Positions 35,001-47,082 of a stretch of 64,000 bases of DNA are shown here, piece after piece (positions within the stretch are counted from its first letter, which is position 1; each line of letters opens with the position of its first letter). The position numbers were made by a program, and so were the translations under genes. Where the stretch lies: contig NC_092604.1 of assembly GCF_047663525.1 (NCBI RefSeq), positions 10,370,001 through 10,434,000 of the forward strand, in the 5' to 3' direction. The notes below the pieces were generated by a model. The model was given only the letters and a program-made list of their open reading frames with translations. It had not been told where the DNA came from and ran no database searches. This DNA is from Anas platyrhynchos. Its lineage: Eukaryota > Chordata > Aves > Anseriformes > Anatidae.

Positions 35001-37367
35001 GGGCACTGGGAGATGATGAAGGACTCACGGCGATGGGTCCAAACCAACAGGGCAAGCCCTTGGGCGTCCTTCTGCACCTTCAGGTGCCCAAGTGCCATTA
35101 AAGCCACCCCCTGGCACCGTAACGGGGAGGGGAGCCCAGGTGAGGGTCCCCAGCTCCTGCCCTTCCCCATCTGCTCCTGGAGGGCTCAGGACGAGCTGCG
35201 CTGAGCAGCAGCAGTGACACGATTTTGGTGGCCAACCTGCAGCATCCTCAGCAGCACCCCCAAATCGCTGCGCCCAGGGCCAGAGGAAGACCCCGGTGGT
35301 GTCACCAGAGGGGACGGGGGACACCAGAAGCCACCCGGCACTGGGACATGGTGCAGGCTGGGGGTGCGGCCCCCCTGTGGTCCCACAGGTGTGACAGATC
35401 TGCAAAAATTGCCAGAGAGGTGCTGTGACACCACAGACCCGTGTGACATGGGCAGGAGCCACTGTCCCCTGCTCCAGCCAGGGACCGTGTCCCTCCTAGA
35501 GCACCCAGTGCTAACCTGCACTGCCACCTGCATCTCCTCGGTGCCCAGATTCCCCCAAAAGCAGAAGGAAATGAACATCTTCCAGTCTCCCAGGGGCTGG
35601 AGATAAATCAGAGGCTCCCAGATGTGCCTGGGAGGGCCCCGTGCGGTGCTTGGCTAGCCAAGAGAGCATACGGCTTGCCTTGACGGCTGCAGAGAAGGGG
35701 CAGAAACACTCAGCAAAAGGAATTAATCCCGGAGACAACAGGGGGAACGAGCAGAGCTCAATGAGCAGGGCCTGGTGTTAGTGATGGCCACACGGAAAGG
35801 GAAGGGCACCCGAGAGAGAGATGCAGAAAGTTGCGAGTGAAGCGATTCCAAAGGCGGTGACCCCCCGCTGGCCCCATCCCGCAGAGACACCCCCAGACGA
35901 TGGTTCCTTTGGCGCTGCATCTGTCAGCACCGCCGCTGGGAAGACACGGGGCAGCTCTCCCCGTGTGCCAAAGCCTGGGGCCACCCATGGGTGCAGAAAG
36001 CCCAGCGCTTTCTGGACATCACCAGGGGATGAGGCTGCTCTCTCCATCAGAGCTCGGATGCGCGCACGGCGATCCCCAGAACCAGCCCACCTGCACCCGC
36101 CGTGGGGACACCACAACCCACCTCCAGCCTCTGCCACCCCCAGGGGCTGGCCCTGCCACCTATTTTTTGCCATTTCTGCTCTCCGAGCCGCTGAGCCGGG
36201 GTGCCCCAAGCCACCTTGCCACCCCTCGTGGGCTGGCTGCGCCCTCCTCCCGGCTGTGCACCGGCGAGAGAGAGGGAAGCAACCCGGCGTGTGGGGTTGT
36301 GCAATGCACCAGCGTTGCCTCCTCTCCATATGGGAGAACTTGCTGCATCCTAATCTATTGCCTTTTTGGGTAAGCGCTGCTGTGGGACTGCAGCAATGAC
36401 AGGGGGAGAGGAGAGCTCGCAGGTCTGCCGCACGTTAGCGGCTCCCCGGCCAAGGAGAGGGGGGAAATATCTGCACCCGGAGAGAGGGGAGGCAAACTTG
36501 AAGCGTCAGAGCCTTTGTTTCCTTTGTGCATCCCTTCAGGATAACCAAAAATAAAAAATAATAATAAAATTGGGTTGCTAAAACTGGATGGCTCAGCCGC
36601 CAGCCACGCTAATAAGATTAGAGCGGAGGATCAGAGGGGAAAGCCACTCACCCAGAACCCAGGGTTATTGAACTGCTGCTCAGATACTCGCAGGAAAACA
36701 CCGAACCCGGTGCCGGCGCACACAGCAACAAAGGAGCCCCCGCCAAGTAACGCCCCCAAACTTTGAGGGCCACCCGGACGCCCTGGTTATGGGGGCAGAG
36801 CCCCCAGCCAGGGGTACGCAGCCAGCAGCGGGGCCGGGGGGGTTCAGAGCAGGGCCTGGGGGGGGGCTGAGGGCAGGATGCGCCCCCCCCAATATCAGCA
36901 GCTCCGAAACAGGCCGCGGAGAATTGGGTTGGGAAGAAAAACGCCGGGTTCCTGCGGCTCCCTGCCCCTCTCCTTGCCCCCGCTGCGTGATATATATAAA
37001 TAAATAAAAATAAATAAATACACCCAGGGCTTTTTTTTTTTTTTTTTTTTCCCTTCCTCCTCCTCCCAGCCTAAATCCCTGAATTCTTGCAACAAAGCCC
37101 GGCGGAGCCTGCGCCTTCTGCTCAGGGAGCGGGGCCCCGGTGCCCGGGGAGCTCCGTGCGGGCCACCAGGGACCGGAGGGAGCCGAGGGGCTGCGGGGGG
37201 ACCTGGGGGGGACCTGGGGGGGACCTCGGAGCCGCCGCCCCCCGCGCCCCAGCCGCCCCCCGAGGCACAGCCGACCCCCCCACCCCCTCCCCGGTATACT
37301 CACAGTAGGTTTTCCTGGTCAGCTCCTCCACAACTTCGGGCTTTAACTTGCTGTTGGATTTCCCCAT
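22990..37367 (-). CDS. NCS1: Neuronal calcium sensor 1 (frequenin), complete CDS in 7 exons
   Basis: NCS1 is a myristoylated EF-hand calcium sensor that regulates exocytosis, phosphatidylinositol 4-kinase beta, dopamine D2 receptor desensitisation and calcium channels. Coding exons on the minus strand: 37304-37367, 25889-25913, 24472-24610, 23870-23948, 23642-23730, 23406-23483 and 22990-23088, totalling 573 bases (190 residues plus TAG). The start has an ideal Kozak context, GCCACCATGG. The N terminus MGKSNSKL is the known myristoylation signal. The first EF-hand is degenerate (CPSG in its loop). EF2 ([12 protein letters not shown]), EF3 ([12 protein letters not shown]) and EF4 ([12 protein letters not shown]) keep the acidic positions. 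The C terminus LSLYDGLV is typical. As far as I can compare from memory, the protein is the same as the mammalian one. Confidence 0.98.
23406..23483 (-). CDS. NCS1: NCS1 exon 6: linker to EF-hand 4
   Basis: A 78-base exon of exactly 26 codons from [17 protein letters not shown] to FAMMDK, phase 0 at both ends. Confidence 0.97.
23642..23730 (-). CDS. NCS1: NCS1 exon 5: EF-hand 3
   Basis: Encodes [18 protein letters not shown] and [11 protein letters not shown], a complete calcium-binding loop. The donor is ATGGTG|GTAAGC, phase 0. Confidence 0.97.
23870..23948 (-). CDS. NCS1: NCS1 exon 4: EF-hand 2
   Basis: Encodes [19 protein letters not shown] and TLDEKLR, ending with the first base of Trp103. 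Two overlapping donors exist (GAG|GTGTAAGT and GAGGT|GTAAGT). Only the second keeps the frame and restores the conserved Trp-Ala-Phe-Lys sequence. Confidence 0.95.
23949..24471 (-). other. NCS1: NCS1 intron 3
   Basis: A 523-base GC-rich intron between EF2 halves. I see no further feature in it. Confidence 0.85.
24472..24610 (-). CDS. NCS1: NCS1 exon 3: EF-hand 1 and start of EF-hand 2
   Basis: Starts in [18 protein letters not shown], the non-binding first EF loop with a Cys-Pro pair, and ends with VFDENK, the first half of the EF2 loop. The donor is AACAAA|GTAAGT. Confidence 0.97.
24611..25888 (-). other. NCS1: NCS1 intron 2
   Basis: A 1278-base intron between the 25-base microexon and exon 3. 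It has short purine-rich stretches (about 25455-25500) and nothing recognisable as coding or repetitive. Confidence 0.85.
25889..25913 (-). CDS. NCS1: NCS1 exon 2, a 25-base microexon
   Basis: It supplies residues FTEKEVQQ plus two bases of Trp30, between a clear acceptor (CCCTCTTGCAG) and donor (GTGAGT). Skipping it would break the reading frame, so it must be constitutive for a functional protein. Confidence 0.95.
25914..37303 (-). other. NCS1: NCS1 intron 1 (11.4 kb)
   Basis: The largest intron of the gene. It is mostly GC-rich unique sequence broken by a 23-bp tandem repeat array at about 30000-30785. Several AT-rich islands rich in TAAT/ATTA cores lie within it, e.g. 27420-27560, 31790-31915, 32930-33050 and 33985-34150. 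No exon-like open frame with good splice sites was recognised. Confidence 0.8.
30000..30785. repeat. Degenerate ~23-bp tandem repeat (minisatellite)
   Basis: Units such as TTGGGCACTCATGCATAAAT and TTGGGTGCTCATGTATAACT follow one another with a period of 22-24 bases over about 0.8 kb, roughly 30 diverged copies. The core is (A/T)TTGGG(C/T)(A/G)CTCATGC(A/G)T followed by RAAYTA. Copies near both ends are more diverged. The period is not a multiple of three and no long frame runs through the array, so it is non-coding. Confidence 0.85.
37304..37367 (-). CDS. NCS1: NCS1 exon 1, coding part
   Basis: Encodes [20 protein letters not shown], Tyr and the first base of Phe22. Gly2 is the N-myristoylation acceptor. 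The donor is CTACT|GTGAGT. The 5' UTR continues upstream into CpG-rich sequence; its start is not determined. Confidence 0.97.
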
Positions 37368-37663
37368 GGTGGCCGGCGGCTCCCCCCGGCTCACTGCGGG
37401 GGCATGGAGCGCCGGGGGCCGGGGGTCCGGGGAGGGGGGGGGGGAGAAAGCTCCCTGCCCTGGGCTACATCCCGGGGAGGGCAGGGAGGGATAGGGGACG
37501 GTTGGAGGGGGGGGTTAAAGGGGGGGCTTTGTTGCCTGGGCTCGGTTTAGCAGAGCCGGGAGGAGCTGCGGGGCCGCCCCGTGGCTGCGCGCACCCTGCG
37601 CGCGTCGCCCTGGCTGCGCGCACCCTGCGCGCCCTCCCCGCTCCCCGCCCTCCTCCGGCAGCC

Positions 37664-37728
37664 GGGATGGGAAAGGATGGGGATGGGGATGGGGAGGGGG
37701 TGGGAAAGGATGGGGAGGGGGTGGCAAC
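37664..37728. repeat. GGGGAT-type short tandem repeat
   Basis: Repeated GGATGGGGATGGGGATGGGG followed by looser GGGGAGGGGGTGG units, just upstream of NCS1 exon 1. The G runs could form a quadruplex; this is inference. Confidence 0.7.
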
Positions 37729-37900
37729 GGGGGGCGGCCTCCCCCGGCACAGGGAGGAGGAGGATGCGCCGTGGGGATGGGGTTTGGGGGGCTCCGGGGA
37801 CGCCCCTCCCCAAGGACCCCCCTGGGGATGCCCAGCGCTGCCCACGGCTGGGGGCAGGTCCCCGCCTCCCCCCCATACTCTGCGGTGCGCCCATGGAGCC

Positions 37901-40900
37901 CGAGCTCGGTTTAAACCCCCCCCCCCGGCTTCAACCTCCAGAGATTTGTGGCACTGCCAGGAAACCGTGCGAGCTCTGAAAGCGGCGGATCTCGGCTTTT
38001 TTTATTTATTTATTTTCAGCCTCAAAACCACGCAGGGCTTCAGGGCTGTAGCAGAGCTCTGCGTGCACGCACGCACGGCCATGAGCTGCGCCGATGCGCT
38101 CCATAAATTCGGTTTTTCTTCCCGCCTGTGTTGCAACCAGGGCCTCGCCGGAGCTGCCCGGGCACGCCGGCACTGCTGTGGCAGCAGCCAAGGAAAGGGA
38201 AAATAAAAACACAAATCTGTGCTTGGATACAGCGAAACCTGTCCGCAAGGCTGCGGAGAGCTCAGCACCAAACACGGGGCCTGTGCTGTGAAGGGGAGGA
38301 GGAGCACGGCTCATGCGACATTGGCTCTGCACTTTTTTGTGTTTTTTTTTCCCCTTAAACCAGCCAAGGGTTGCCTGCCGCTCAGATATCCAGGAATACA
38401 TTCCCCAGGTAGATGTTTCCAAAACACATAATCCTCCAGGATCCTGCCTTCCAAAACCGAGCTAGTTAAGGCAGAGGAGGAAAAAAAAAAAAAAACACCT
38501 CCCTCAGTGCCACGGCCCAGCTGGGGCCCCCAGCAGCCGTGTGCCCGGGGGGTGAGCTCTGGCTGTGCCCTGCTGCGAGCAGAAACGGTGCAGGATCCTC
38601 CAGGAGCCATGCAGGATCCTCCAGGAGCCATGCAGGATCTGCTGCGCCCAGCTGCAAGGAGGCAGCGAGGGTTGTGCTGCCCGCCAGCACCCCTGGCAGC
38701 TGCTGGTGGGGTGTGGGTGGCTTTTAGGGACAAAAGCCCGCCTGCCACTCGTGCATCAACCCCGTCAGATTTTTATTTGCCCCCCAGAGCTGCTGCAAAT
38801 GCCCTGTGTGACCCCTTCCTTCCAGCAAATTACCCATTTTTCCAATTTCTCCCCGAGCTGTGGTCGTGGTGCTGTATGAACACCCCCAGCAGACGTCCCA
38901 CACCCTCCCCGTGCTGCGCAGGCCTCCTGGTACAAGCCCTGCTGATGCAAACCTGATGTTACAGGGATTTAATGCTATTTAAAACTCTGCCCTGTCTCCA
39001 CCGCTGAGAACGCTGAATAGAGAGCTCGGATCTCGCAGAGGAGAGAAGAGTCATCAGGAACTGTGCAGGCCCGTCACTTTCTCTCCCTAATTATTAGCTT
39101 TAACCCTGCTATTGCTTCAATAACACCACCGGTGGCATTTCCCGGGATGCAGTGACATTTCCACAGCCAGGGGAATGCAGCCCCGGCCCAGAAAGGCTCC
39201 TGGGGCTGGTGGCTTTGAAATCAGGCACAAACCAAGCTGCCCAGCCGAACGTGCCCAGAGCTTGGCCAAAGGTGCATTGAGATGGGAATTGGGGCAGAGG
39301 GTACCCCAGGGAGCCTGGTGCTGGAGAGGGCAGCGGCAGGCAGCCTGTGCCAGGCCATGAACTCGGCGAGCAGAGCGCACAGCCCATGCTGTGATTCCTG
39401 GGGAAAAGCCAAATTCCGCCGGGCCTGAAAACTCGGGGAGTCGGGCGGCAGCGAAGTCTCAAAGCCTAGGGATGGGGGAGGAACGCACGCGCGAGGTTAA
39501 TTATATCAACCGCCAAAAGAGCGGCTATTTTAAGGTTAATGCTTAATGATCGTGAGTCAGAAAAAAAAAAAAAAAAAGGGAAAAGAAATCATCGGCGTCA
39601 GCGCTGGCCGCTCCACCAGACGAGCTGTGGTCACTGCTGGCACAGAGAGCCGCTGAAATAGTTGCTTTGGAGTTGAAAAAATTCCAGCGGAATGAGTTCA
39701 GTTTCCTGGTGCCACAGCCGGGAGACGAGGAGGCAGGAACGAGGCAGGAACAAGGCAGCTGGGCCTGGGCACATCCTCGCCTCCCCCGGTGTCCCCCTGG
39801 GCTCAGATGGCAATAATTGTGCTCACGAGTGTGGTTTCATGGCAAGGGGGCTGCGGGAAGACCCAAACGGGGCTCTAAAGCTTCAAGTTTCCCAACCAGG
39901 AGGTTCCCGAAGCTCTTTTAGGCTTTACAAACGTGCGACTGCTGCTGCTGCTGCTTTGCCCTGGTTTCACCACGGGCACATCAAACACTGGGTGCCCGGT
40001 CCTGGATGTTCAGCAGCAGCGCCTGCGGGTTCTTCTCCCAAGGAAACGGAGTCGCTGATGGTGAAACTCCAGCCAGGCACCGGGGAAGGTGGCCCCACAG
40101 CCGCAGGACTGATGCGCAGCCGATGCGCTGAGCGTTACAATTGGCCACGCTATTCATTTCTCTGCTAAATTCTTTTTTTTTAATATTTTTTTTTTAAGAC
40201 TGTTCTCTTCGCAGCCTCCGGGGCTGTCATTGTTATGCTACCGTGGGAACCCGCACGGGGTGGCAGCGGGAGCCTGTCAGTGGCAGCGCCCAGCGTTTGG
40301 CTGAGACAAAGCCAAGCAGGAGGCAGCGGCTCGGCGATCCTCCCTGGTGGCACATCACGAATCCCAGCTGGCACCTGGGAAAACACCTTCTCTTCTTTTC
40401 TCTTCCCTTCCCGCAGTGCAGGAGCTGCAGCCCAGCCTCCCGGAGCCTTCAAACGCCACTCGCTACTGGAAGCAGGCAGCACCTTGGTGGGGAACAGAAA
40501 AGGAAAGGTTCCTCGTGCCACCGGCCCGGCACGCGCTGCGCAGCGGTGCCTGCACCAGGGAGGATGCCAGCTGCACGGGGAGCAGCAGCTTCTTGCACCC
40601 AGGACACCCCAAGACACCCCCACAGCTGCCACCAGCACCCCTGGGGCTGGAAGAGGGGTTGGAGAGGCTGCTTCACCACCCTGGGCGCGAGGTTACTTGG
40701 GCACCACGCACCAATTCTAATGCCCTGCTCCAACGGATGCTCTTACCAAAAATAAAAATCTGAGAAGCATCCCTATAAACGGCAAGGCTGAGACCTAAAG
40801 CTTTTATTTTTAGGAATACATCAGTGACTTCAGAATAGGGGAGCTGCTTTCCTGCCTCCATCCCTGCTCTGAGGGCAGCTCAGTGGCCGTCCATTCAATT

Positions 40901-43900
40901 CTCAGCGGAGGGCACTCGCCACGAGCGGTTGTGGTGGTTTTCGCTCCATGAGGCAGGAGGAAGGCAGCCGATTTCTGAGATTACCTGTGAGTCGTGTTCA
41001 ACCATCAGCTTTTTGGTGCAGGAAGCCTGCCCGTGGTGCTGCACCCCGCATGTGGTGGTGGCCCTGGTGCAGCACAGCCCCAGGAGCAGGGCAGCGCCGG
41101 GCACTGCTCCCCTCGGCTGCTTTTAACGCAAGAAAGGAGCTTTTTGAGCAAGCTTGGTAAGCCAGCAGCGCTCTCCAGCTATTTCTGTCCACCCAAACCC
41201 CAACCTGCTATAGCTGAATTAAAAAAAAAAAAAATCCAACATGCAAAAATCCTCTTGTACCTATTTTTCAGATTTCATCGCCGTAAGAGGTTGTGCGGCT
41301 GCCTCCCACAAGGCTGCTCTGATTCACGGTTCCGCAGGGGCACCGTGGGGCTGGCGAATCCCAGCAGATATATTTCTGCTCAGCTTCTGCAGCAGCAGCT
41401 GAAACCAAGACTTCCCGGGAATACAGATGAGGGAGCGCGTTTCCCAGCCTCGCTGGAGCGGGGCCCTGCCAGGCAGCAGCCCAGCTCGCTCCAGGTATGC
41501 GCAAGGTTTAATGGTGAAACAAGAAAAAAAAAAAAAAAAGGAGCCTCCACGCCAGCAATTAGGCAGGCAACGTGCTTCCCACCGAGATAAGCAAATGGAG
41601 AAAGACCAAGTCGGGCATTTAGTCCCGCTCGCGGCTGATAAGGGATTGCTCCCCGCAGTGTATTTAGGAGGGGTCTGCCCAGTCCGCTGTTCATTATCGG
41701 GAACAACGCACAACCTCCTCCATTTCTCTGGGGAAGACTGTTTGCAGCAAAACCCATCTCCGTGGCAGGAGGCTTCTCCCGCCAGCTTTTTTTCCCCCTC
41801 TGCTTTTGTTCCTTCTCACCTTTCCACCTCGGGCCCCACTAATGAGTCCCCAGCCCGTTTCCGCGGCTCCCCCCGCGCGGGCGTTTTGCGCAGCACTGCT
41901 CATCTTTAATCACCTTAACCCCTGTAATCTTCTGTCGTCGCCCAGCTCCCAAATCTCGGCCACTGCAGCCATCCTTTGTAGTCCCTCCAGTCTGGCCAAC
42001 ACCTCCCAGTATGAGACCCATCCCCAAAGGGGGAAGTTTGGCTCCTCCCGGGAGCTGCGGATCAATACCTTGGATAAGAGCTGAGCCAGGTGGGGGATTC
42101 CTCCCCGCTTCCCAGAGCTCCCAGGGAACAAAGCATCCAGAGCAGCTCCACGGGAGAGGCATTTTTCAGCCAGGCAGCACCCGAGGCACCAACAGTCCCC
42201 CCCCACCTGGGTTTGTAGGGTGCCAGACCGCCAGCGGGCTGTTGTGCTGCCCTACAAAAATGGCTTGAGACCGCAGATGGTATAGGAGATCTTATAGGAG
42301 TCTTCCCGGGGAAAAAAATAAAATAAAATCTTGTATTTCCCCTTGGTGCAGAAGCCCCATGTTGTTTAACAGCTCCTCCCAGCGAGGATGCTGGAGGTCT
42401 CTTGCCAAGCTCGGTGCAATCATCCCAAGAGGGAGCAGTGAGCCCTAAGCTCTCCGCTCCATTTTGGTGCTCACCTACACCACCGAACACCACCCTAACA
42501 GCCCCCCCGGCATTCCTGTTCATTTTATTTGGCAATACAAGAGGCATCCGATGCACTGCGTCCCAGCCATCCCTCTAGAAATATTCTACGGGGGGGAAGC
42601 AGCCACAAGAAAGCAGCACCAACCCCAGTCCCGTTATTTGCCACGAATGGGACTGGAGAGAAGAAATGGAGAACGCGCAGCTCCTGAACGTGCAGCTCCT
42701 GTTATTTCAGCCACACGAAATCCTTCGGCTCCTGCCTGAGGACCCCAGGATCAGGAGCAGCTGTGCCAACGCCAGCTCTGTTATTACCTCGCTGTTCGAA
42801 GCAATTTGGTTTTATTGACCATTCGCTACCCAGGGCACCACCACGCCCCTCCTGCTCGTTAGAGGCTGTCAGTCAGAAGGCAAAAGAAGGGAAAAGCAAC
42901 GTTTAAGGAGAAGGCAGGTCTTCGCAGTCATGAAGATCATCTTGGTAGAGCGTGAGCGCTGACAGCGGGCACCCTGTCCTGCAAGGAGGAGCTGCACGCG
43001 ATCAAGACAGCTCAGAATTTCAGATGCTGAAAGAAAATGCTCAGAGCAGGTAGAACCATTTATCTCTGGTCTGGGCACCCACAGACGTGCACTCAAACAC
43101 AGCAGGCTCAGGGCAGCTTTGTCAGGGCTCTTGTTCATCCTCGCCCCTGTGCAGTTCCTCCAGCCCGAACCTCACCGAGCTGTCACCGTTTGGGCTCGCC
43201 TCCCACCAAGAGGACAGGCAGAAATCAAGATTTTTCACACATAACCCACGCTCGGTCTCAAGCTCAAGTCTTTTCATGATTCAGTCCCGCTTGGCATACC
43301 CTTCTTCCATTACAGTTGAACTGGTTTTGGTCCAGTACAACCAGCTCCTCTGGAGCCCCGTGTGGTACATCAGCCATGAGCTTGCTGCCACTTTAGGGGG
43401 AGATGTTTTAAGGTCAAATACATAACAGACAAAAAAAAAAGCAGAGGACGTGCAGCTGGGAGAAAGCAAACCCCCAAGAACTACCTGCATGCAGTTTGTT
43501 TTATTCTGCAGCAGGCTATTAAGTCCCAAACCCGTGTACTTTTTACAGTTTCGCTCCCCAGCAAAACACCACCCACCCAAAAGCTCCAGGCGACGCACAA
43601 ACGGCTGCTCGGGATTTGCAGGGGAGAGAACACCATCTATTTCTGGCACTACCCCTCGGTGGTAGCTTGGGAACTATAGGATAAACTGCAAAGCCTTCTG
43701 AAGACCTACATTCGGTGACGAAGGCCATATGCTTTTGAGGCAGGGGGTGGATCAGCAGGGAGAGCACTTTATGGAAATACGCTGCCCTCCTCGTCCCTGC
43801 CAACCCGAAATCCACGCTCAGACCCTGGCACCTCACGAAGAGAGCTACAGAAGTCCCCACACACCCTCAGCCTAGCCTAAAATCAAACTTGCTCCTTTCT

Positions 43901-44379
43901 TTAAGGCAGTGCTTCCACGGAGATAATAACACTGCATCCACAAGGTTATTATGGGTAGAAACCTGTATTTTTGTTAATTTGCCTCTTGTCCCAAGGTTCA
44001 GAGCACCAGCTCCGTGTCCTCCCTTGCCCGGCAGGCTGACACCGAGCCCTGTGGCACAAGGAGCCCCCGATGCTGGCTGGCAGCAGTAAGTCCTGGCTGC
44101 GTCTGCCTTCCTGCCTGGCCCAGACTGCGGGGCTGGGAGAAACACTTCATTCATTGGAGCCTCAGACCACAGAAACGCTGCTGAAGTTCACCTTACAAAG
44201 CCAAAAGGCTTCTCTCAAAGATCAGGGGTACGCAGCTGATTTTTGTGATTTAGCCCCTGTACCCACAACGATGTTAACGGCTGCAAGGGGATATCAGGCA
44301 AGGGGAAAATCAGGACTTCAAAACCAAAGGTCAGCTCGGTTACTGGCAGTTCAGAAGCAGAAAACAAGATGCATTAAAA
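37901..44379. other. Intergenic region between GPR107 and NCS1
   Basis: No exon, RNA gene or full-length element is recognised. It contains a short 21-bp tandem repeat at 38591-38640, A/T homopolymers (about 38480-38493, 39561-39576, 40170-40197, 41221-41234) and AT-rich patches near 39490-39560. Base composition falls from GC-rich to AT-richer toward the GPR107 end. Confidence 0.65.
38591..38640. repeat. 21-bp tandem repeat, 2.4 copies
   Basis: CAGGATCCTCCAGGAGCCAT plus G occurs twice identically (38591-38611 and 38612-38632) and then breaks off after CAGGATCT. Confidence 0.9.
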
Positions 44380-44397
44380 CTTTCTAGTCATTCAATC

Positions 44398-44403
44398 TTT
44401 ATT
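44398..44403 (-). terminator. GPR107: Candidate distal GPR107 polyadenylation signal AATAAA
   Basis: The minus strand reads TATAAAATAAAGATTGAATG, followed within 40-50 bases by the T/G-rich TCTTGTTTTCTGCTTC. Both parts suit a cleavage site near 44380. Confidence 0.5.
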
Positions 44404-45134
44404 TTATACATTTGAATCACAGCAGGGAAGCCAAGTTGCACAGACCATCCTGATTTGTATCTGTCTTGCTTCTCTCCAAATACTGTTTGCTGTTCTTTTA
44501 ATAAAGCTTAAAAAAAATACTGAAAAAAAAAGTTACTTACACATCCAAACATGAACTGAAGAACAGGATAGTTACTGGTCACCAAAACCCCTGAAAGAGG
44601 ACCTTGCTGTACAGGAGAGTCTTTGAGCTCTTTTGGAGATCATTTACTAAATGAATTCAGAGCTGCGTTGTACAAGGTGCCCTAAAGCTGCTTAATGATA
44701 CAAGAGGATCTGGAATTAATTATTAATAGGTACTGAAGGGAAAGGGAGGCCATTTAGGCCCATCCTCTGTTTTGATGGAGCAGGTACCAGCCCAACACGC
44801 CAGTATCCTAGCTACAAGAGGAGGTGCTTCGGACAGCGTGGGGGTCAGGCTCTCCTTTATTACACAGAAAGCAGAACACCAAGCGAAATCCCACAGGAAA
44901 ATATTTATTAAGAATTGTCCTTTCTACAGGATTGCTGCAGTCAAAACATAAATGGGTTCTTCAACCAGTCAACCTACAAGGAGTGACTCTTTTCCTCGGC
45001 CACTTTCTTCTTGTACCATCACTTCCAACAAGTGTAGCATCTCAGTATTTTTCTGAAATCCTGTTCCAGCCACTTGCAAGTACATACCATGCAGAGTTCT
45101 TACAGGATCATTGCTATTTCCAAGCAAACTACAC

Positions 45135-45159
45135 GGGGGGGGGGGGGGGGGGGGGGGGG
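45135..45159. repeat. Homopolymer (G)25
   Basis: An uninterrupted run of 25 G on the plus strand in an otherwise AT-rich stretch. Its exact length is likely to be unreliable in any assembly. Confidence 0.9.
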
Positions 45160-47076
45160 AAGCACAGCTTTCTATATTACTAAGTGATTAATAAGCCTAA
45201 CAGCATCACACCCAGCGGCTACAAGGGAAGCCAGATTAAACTGATTTAGCAATCAGCCCCAGGGAGCACGGGAACATTGGTCAAGTGCCTCTGGGGAGCA
45301 CCGCCTCGGCTTTCGCGCAACATTTGGGTTGCTGAAGTTACACACAAGGTCACAGGTTTTCGGCAGCAGAAGTCCAGTTACGTCTCACAAATCACTGTGC
45401 CTTCCACCTACTGCAGACCGCGTCTCCATGCTTTTTACAGAAGTGAAGAACGGGGAAACAACGTATGATTGAGATGGAGGTCACAACGCAGAATCAATAC
45501 ATTTGCTTTAAAGTAACAGGAGTCTGTTAGCTATTGTTACAGGTCAAACTGAAGGAGACAAAGGAGGCAGACTGAAGGAGCAAGTGTTTCCTTCAATACC
45601 TGCGCTTTTACCTGATTTTGTAAGAGCTAAGCAACTTCAGTTCTCATAGAGCTCAACAGAACCTACAAATACCCAGTATTTGCTTCTAATGCAGCCAGGC
45701 AATTTTCAAATAGACACACACTTTGTCCATTTGATCACCACTGTTCAGCCTGCATTTCTCCTCTTCACGAGAAGAGTACCGTAAGGAAAAAGAAGAGTTA
45801 ACACATTAAAAGCCTTCTGTTGGACTTTCACCAAGTGTGCACACTGGAGTGGTTAGGATGTGCCCTTTTCGTGGCCAGCAGGAACGTTACAGCACTTAAC
45901 ATTTGGTGGATGCACGCTCACGCTACAGAGTCCACCTAGTTTAGGAAAATACATCTCCTACCTTACTAGCTCGAAGACAAAATACTGCAATGCAGCAAAT
46001 TTTTACAACATGCTCCCAGGGTATGCCAGCATGGAAATCCAGGGACAGGGCAGTCAGATGGAGAGAAACAGCGAACAATGCACTGCGCAGATCACGACAT
46101 GCTGAGTTAGATGACAACATTAAAGAGCATCTTAATAGGACAGCATGTGGCTTCTTCAGCTAGAACTGCTACGTTTTCAGGAAGCAGCAGCAACGTTCCA
46201 GATGACCCCATTATGTCTTCCTATCTTTTAACGTGTCTCTTGATGAACCATCAAGGAAAATATTTTCAAGTCTGAAGAATGCAAGAGGCTGGCAGCTGCA
46301 CTGCAAGGTTTCCTATGGAAGACAGCTTGCTGAACAGTCACAGCAGTAAGGAGGAGTCCAGCAGTGGCGTTTGTGTGCCATCGTCAACAGGGATTTATTG
46401 GGGCATAAGCTGCATTACAATTGGAGAATGAGCCAATCTTTTTTCTCTGCAGAGGGTGCTGAGCACTCCACAGCAGCAACATATGTGAATGCATTCGCTG
46501 CCATTTACTCAGTGCTGCGCCAGACCTCCCTTCCCAGGGCTCCTCTCAGCTACCCTGCCGTATACCCAGTGATTGTTTTGGCTGCTCGCTTCCGTAGGAG
46601 GCAGACAAGAAAGTAAGGCTGCATCCCAGAACGATCTGCACAGCCACAAGCAGCTCTTCCACTTTCCCTCCCTGTGAAATAAAGGGAAAGGCTGTGTCTT
46701 CCTACCAGCGCGACAGCAGGCAGCATGGCAAAGGCAACCACTGCGATTATCCCGCCTGGCGAGCTGCTGCTCTTCACTAGCAGGAGTCATGCTCTTGCCA
46801 CTCGTGCAGGTCTGGGTTTGCCTCGGGAGGAAGGGGAAAGGAGCAGTCCTCCCGTCGATGCTTTGTGGCACAGCACACACTGTGCACGAAGCTCAGCTGC
46901 AGCCACCCTCCCCATCCTTCAACATCCCAGCTGCCGTCCAATCCAACACGCAACCTCACAAGGGAAATTTTTCTACCTGCTCTGAGGACTTCTACGCTAT
47001 AAAGTGGAAATTCACTTTGGACACGGCTGCAGTAGGAAAATATACTTTTTTTTTTTTACTTGTATATCCACATTTC

Positions 47077-47082
47077 TTTATT
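47077..47082 (-). terminator. GPR107: Candidate proximal GPR107 polyadenylation signal AATAAA
   Basis: The minus strand reads GCATTAATAAAGAAATGTGG. A genomic A tract about 20 bases downstream (47046-47056) could also cause false priming in cDNA data, so its use is uncertain. Confidence 0.35.

Larger units (their letters stand above)
37080..37900. promoter_or_regulatory. NCS1: CpG-rich region around NCS1 exon 1 (probable promoter/CpG island)
   Basis: Dense CpG dinucleotides flank the NCS1 start codon, including two near-identical copies of GGCTGCGCGCACCCTGCGCG 29 bases apart (37583 and 37612). No TATA box is seen. A broad CpG-island promoter is usual for NCS1-type genes. The transcription start cannot be placed from sequence alone. 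Confidence 0.65.
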
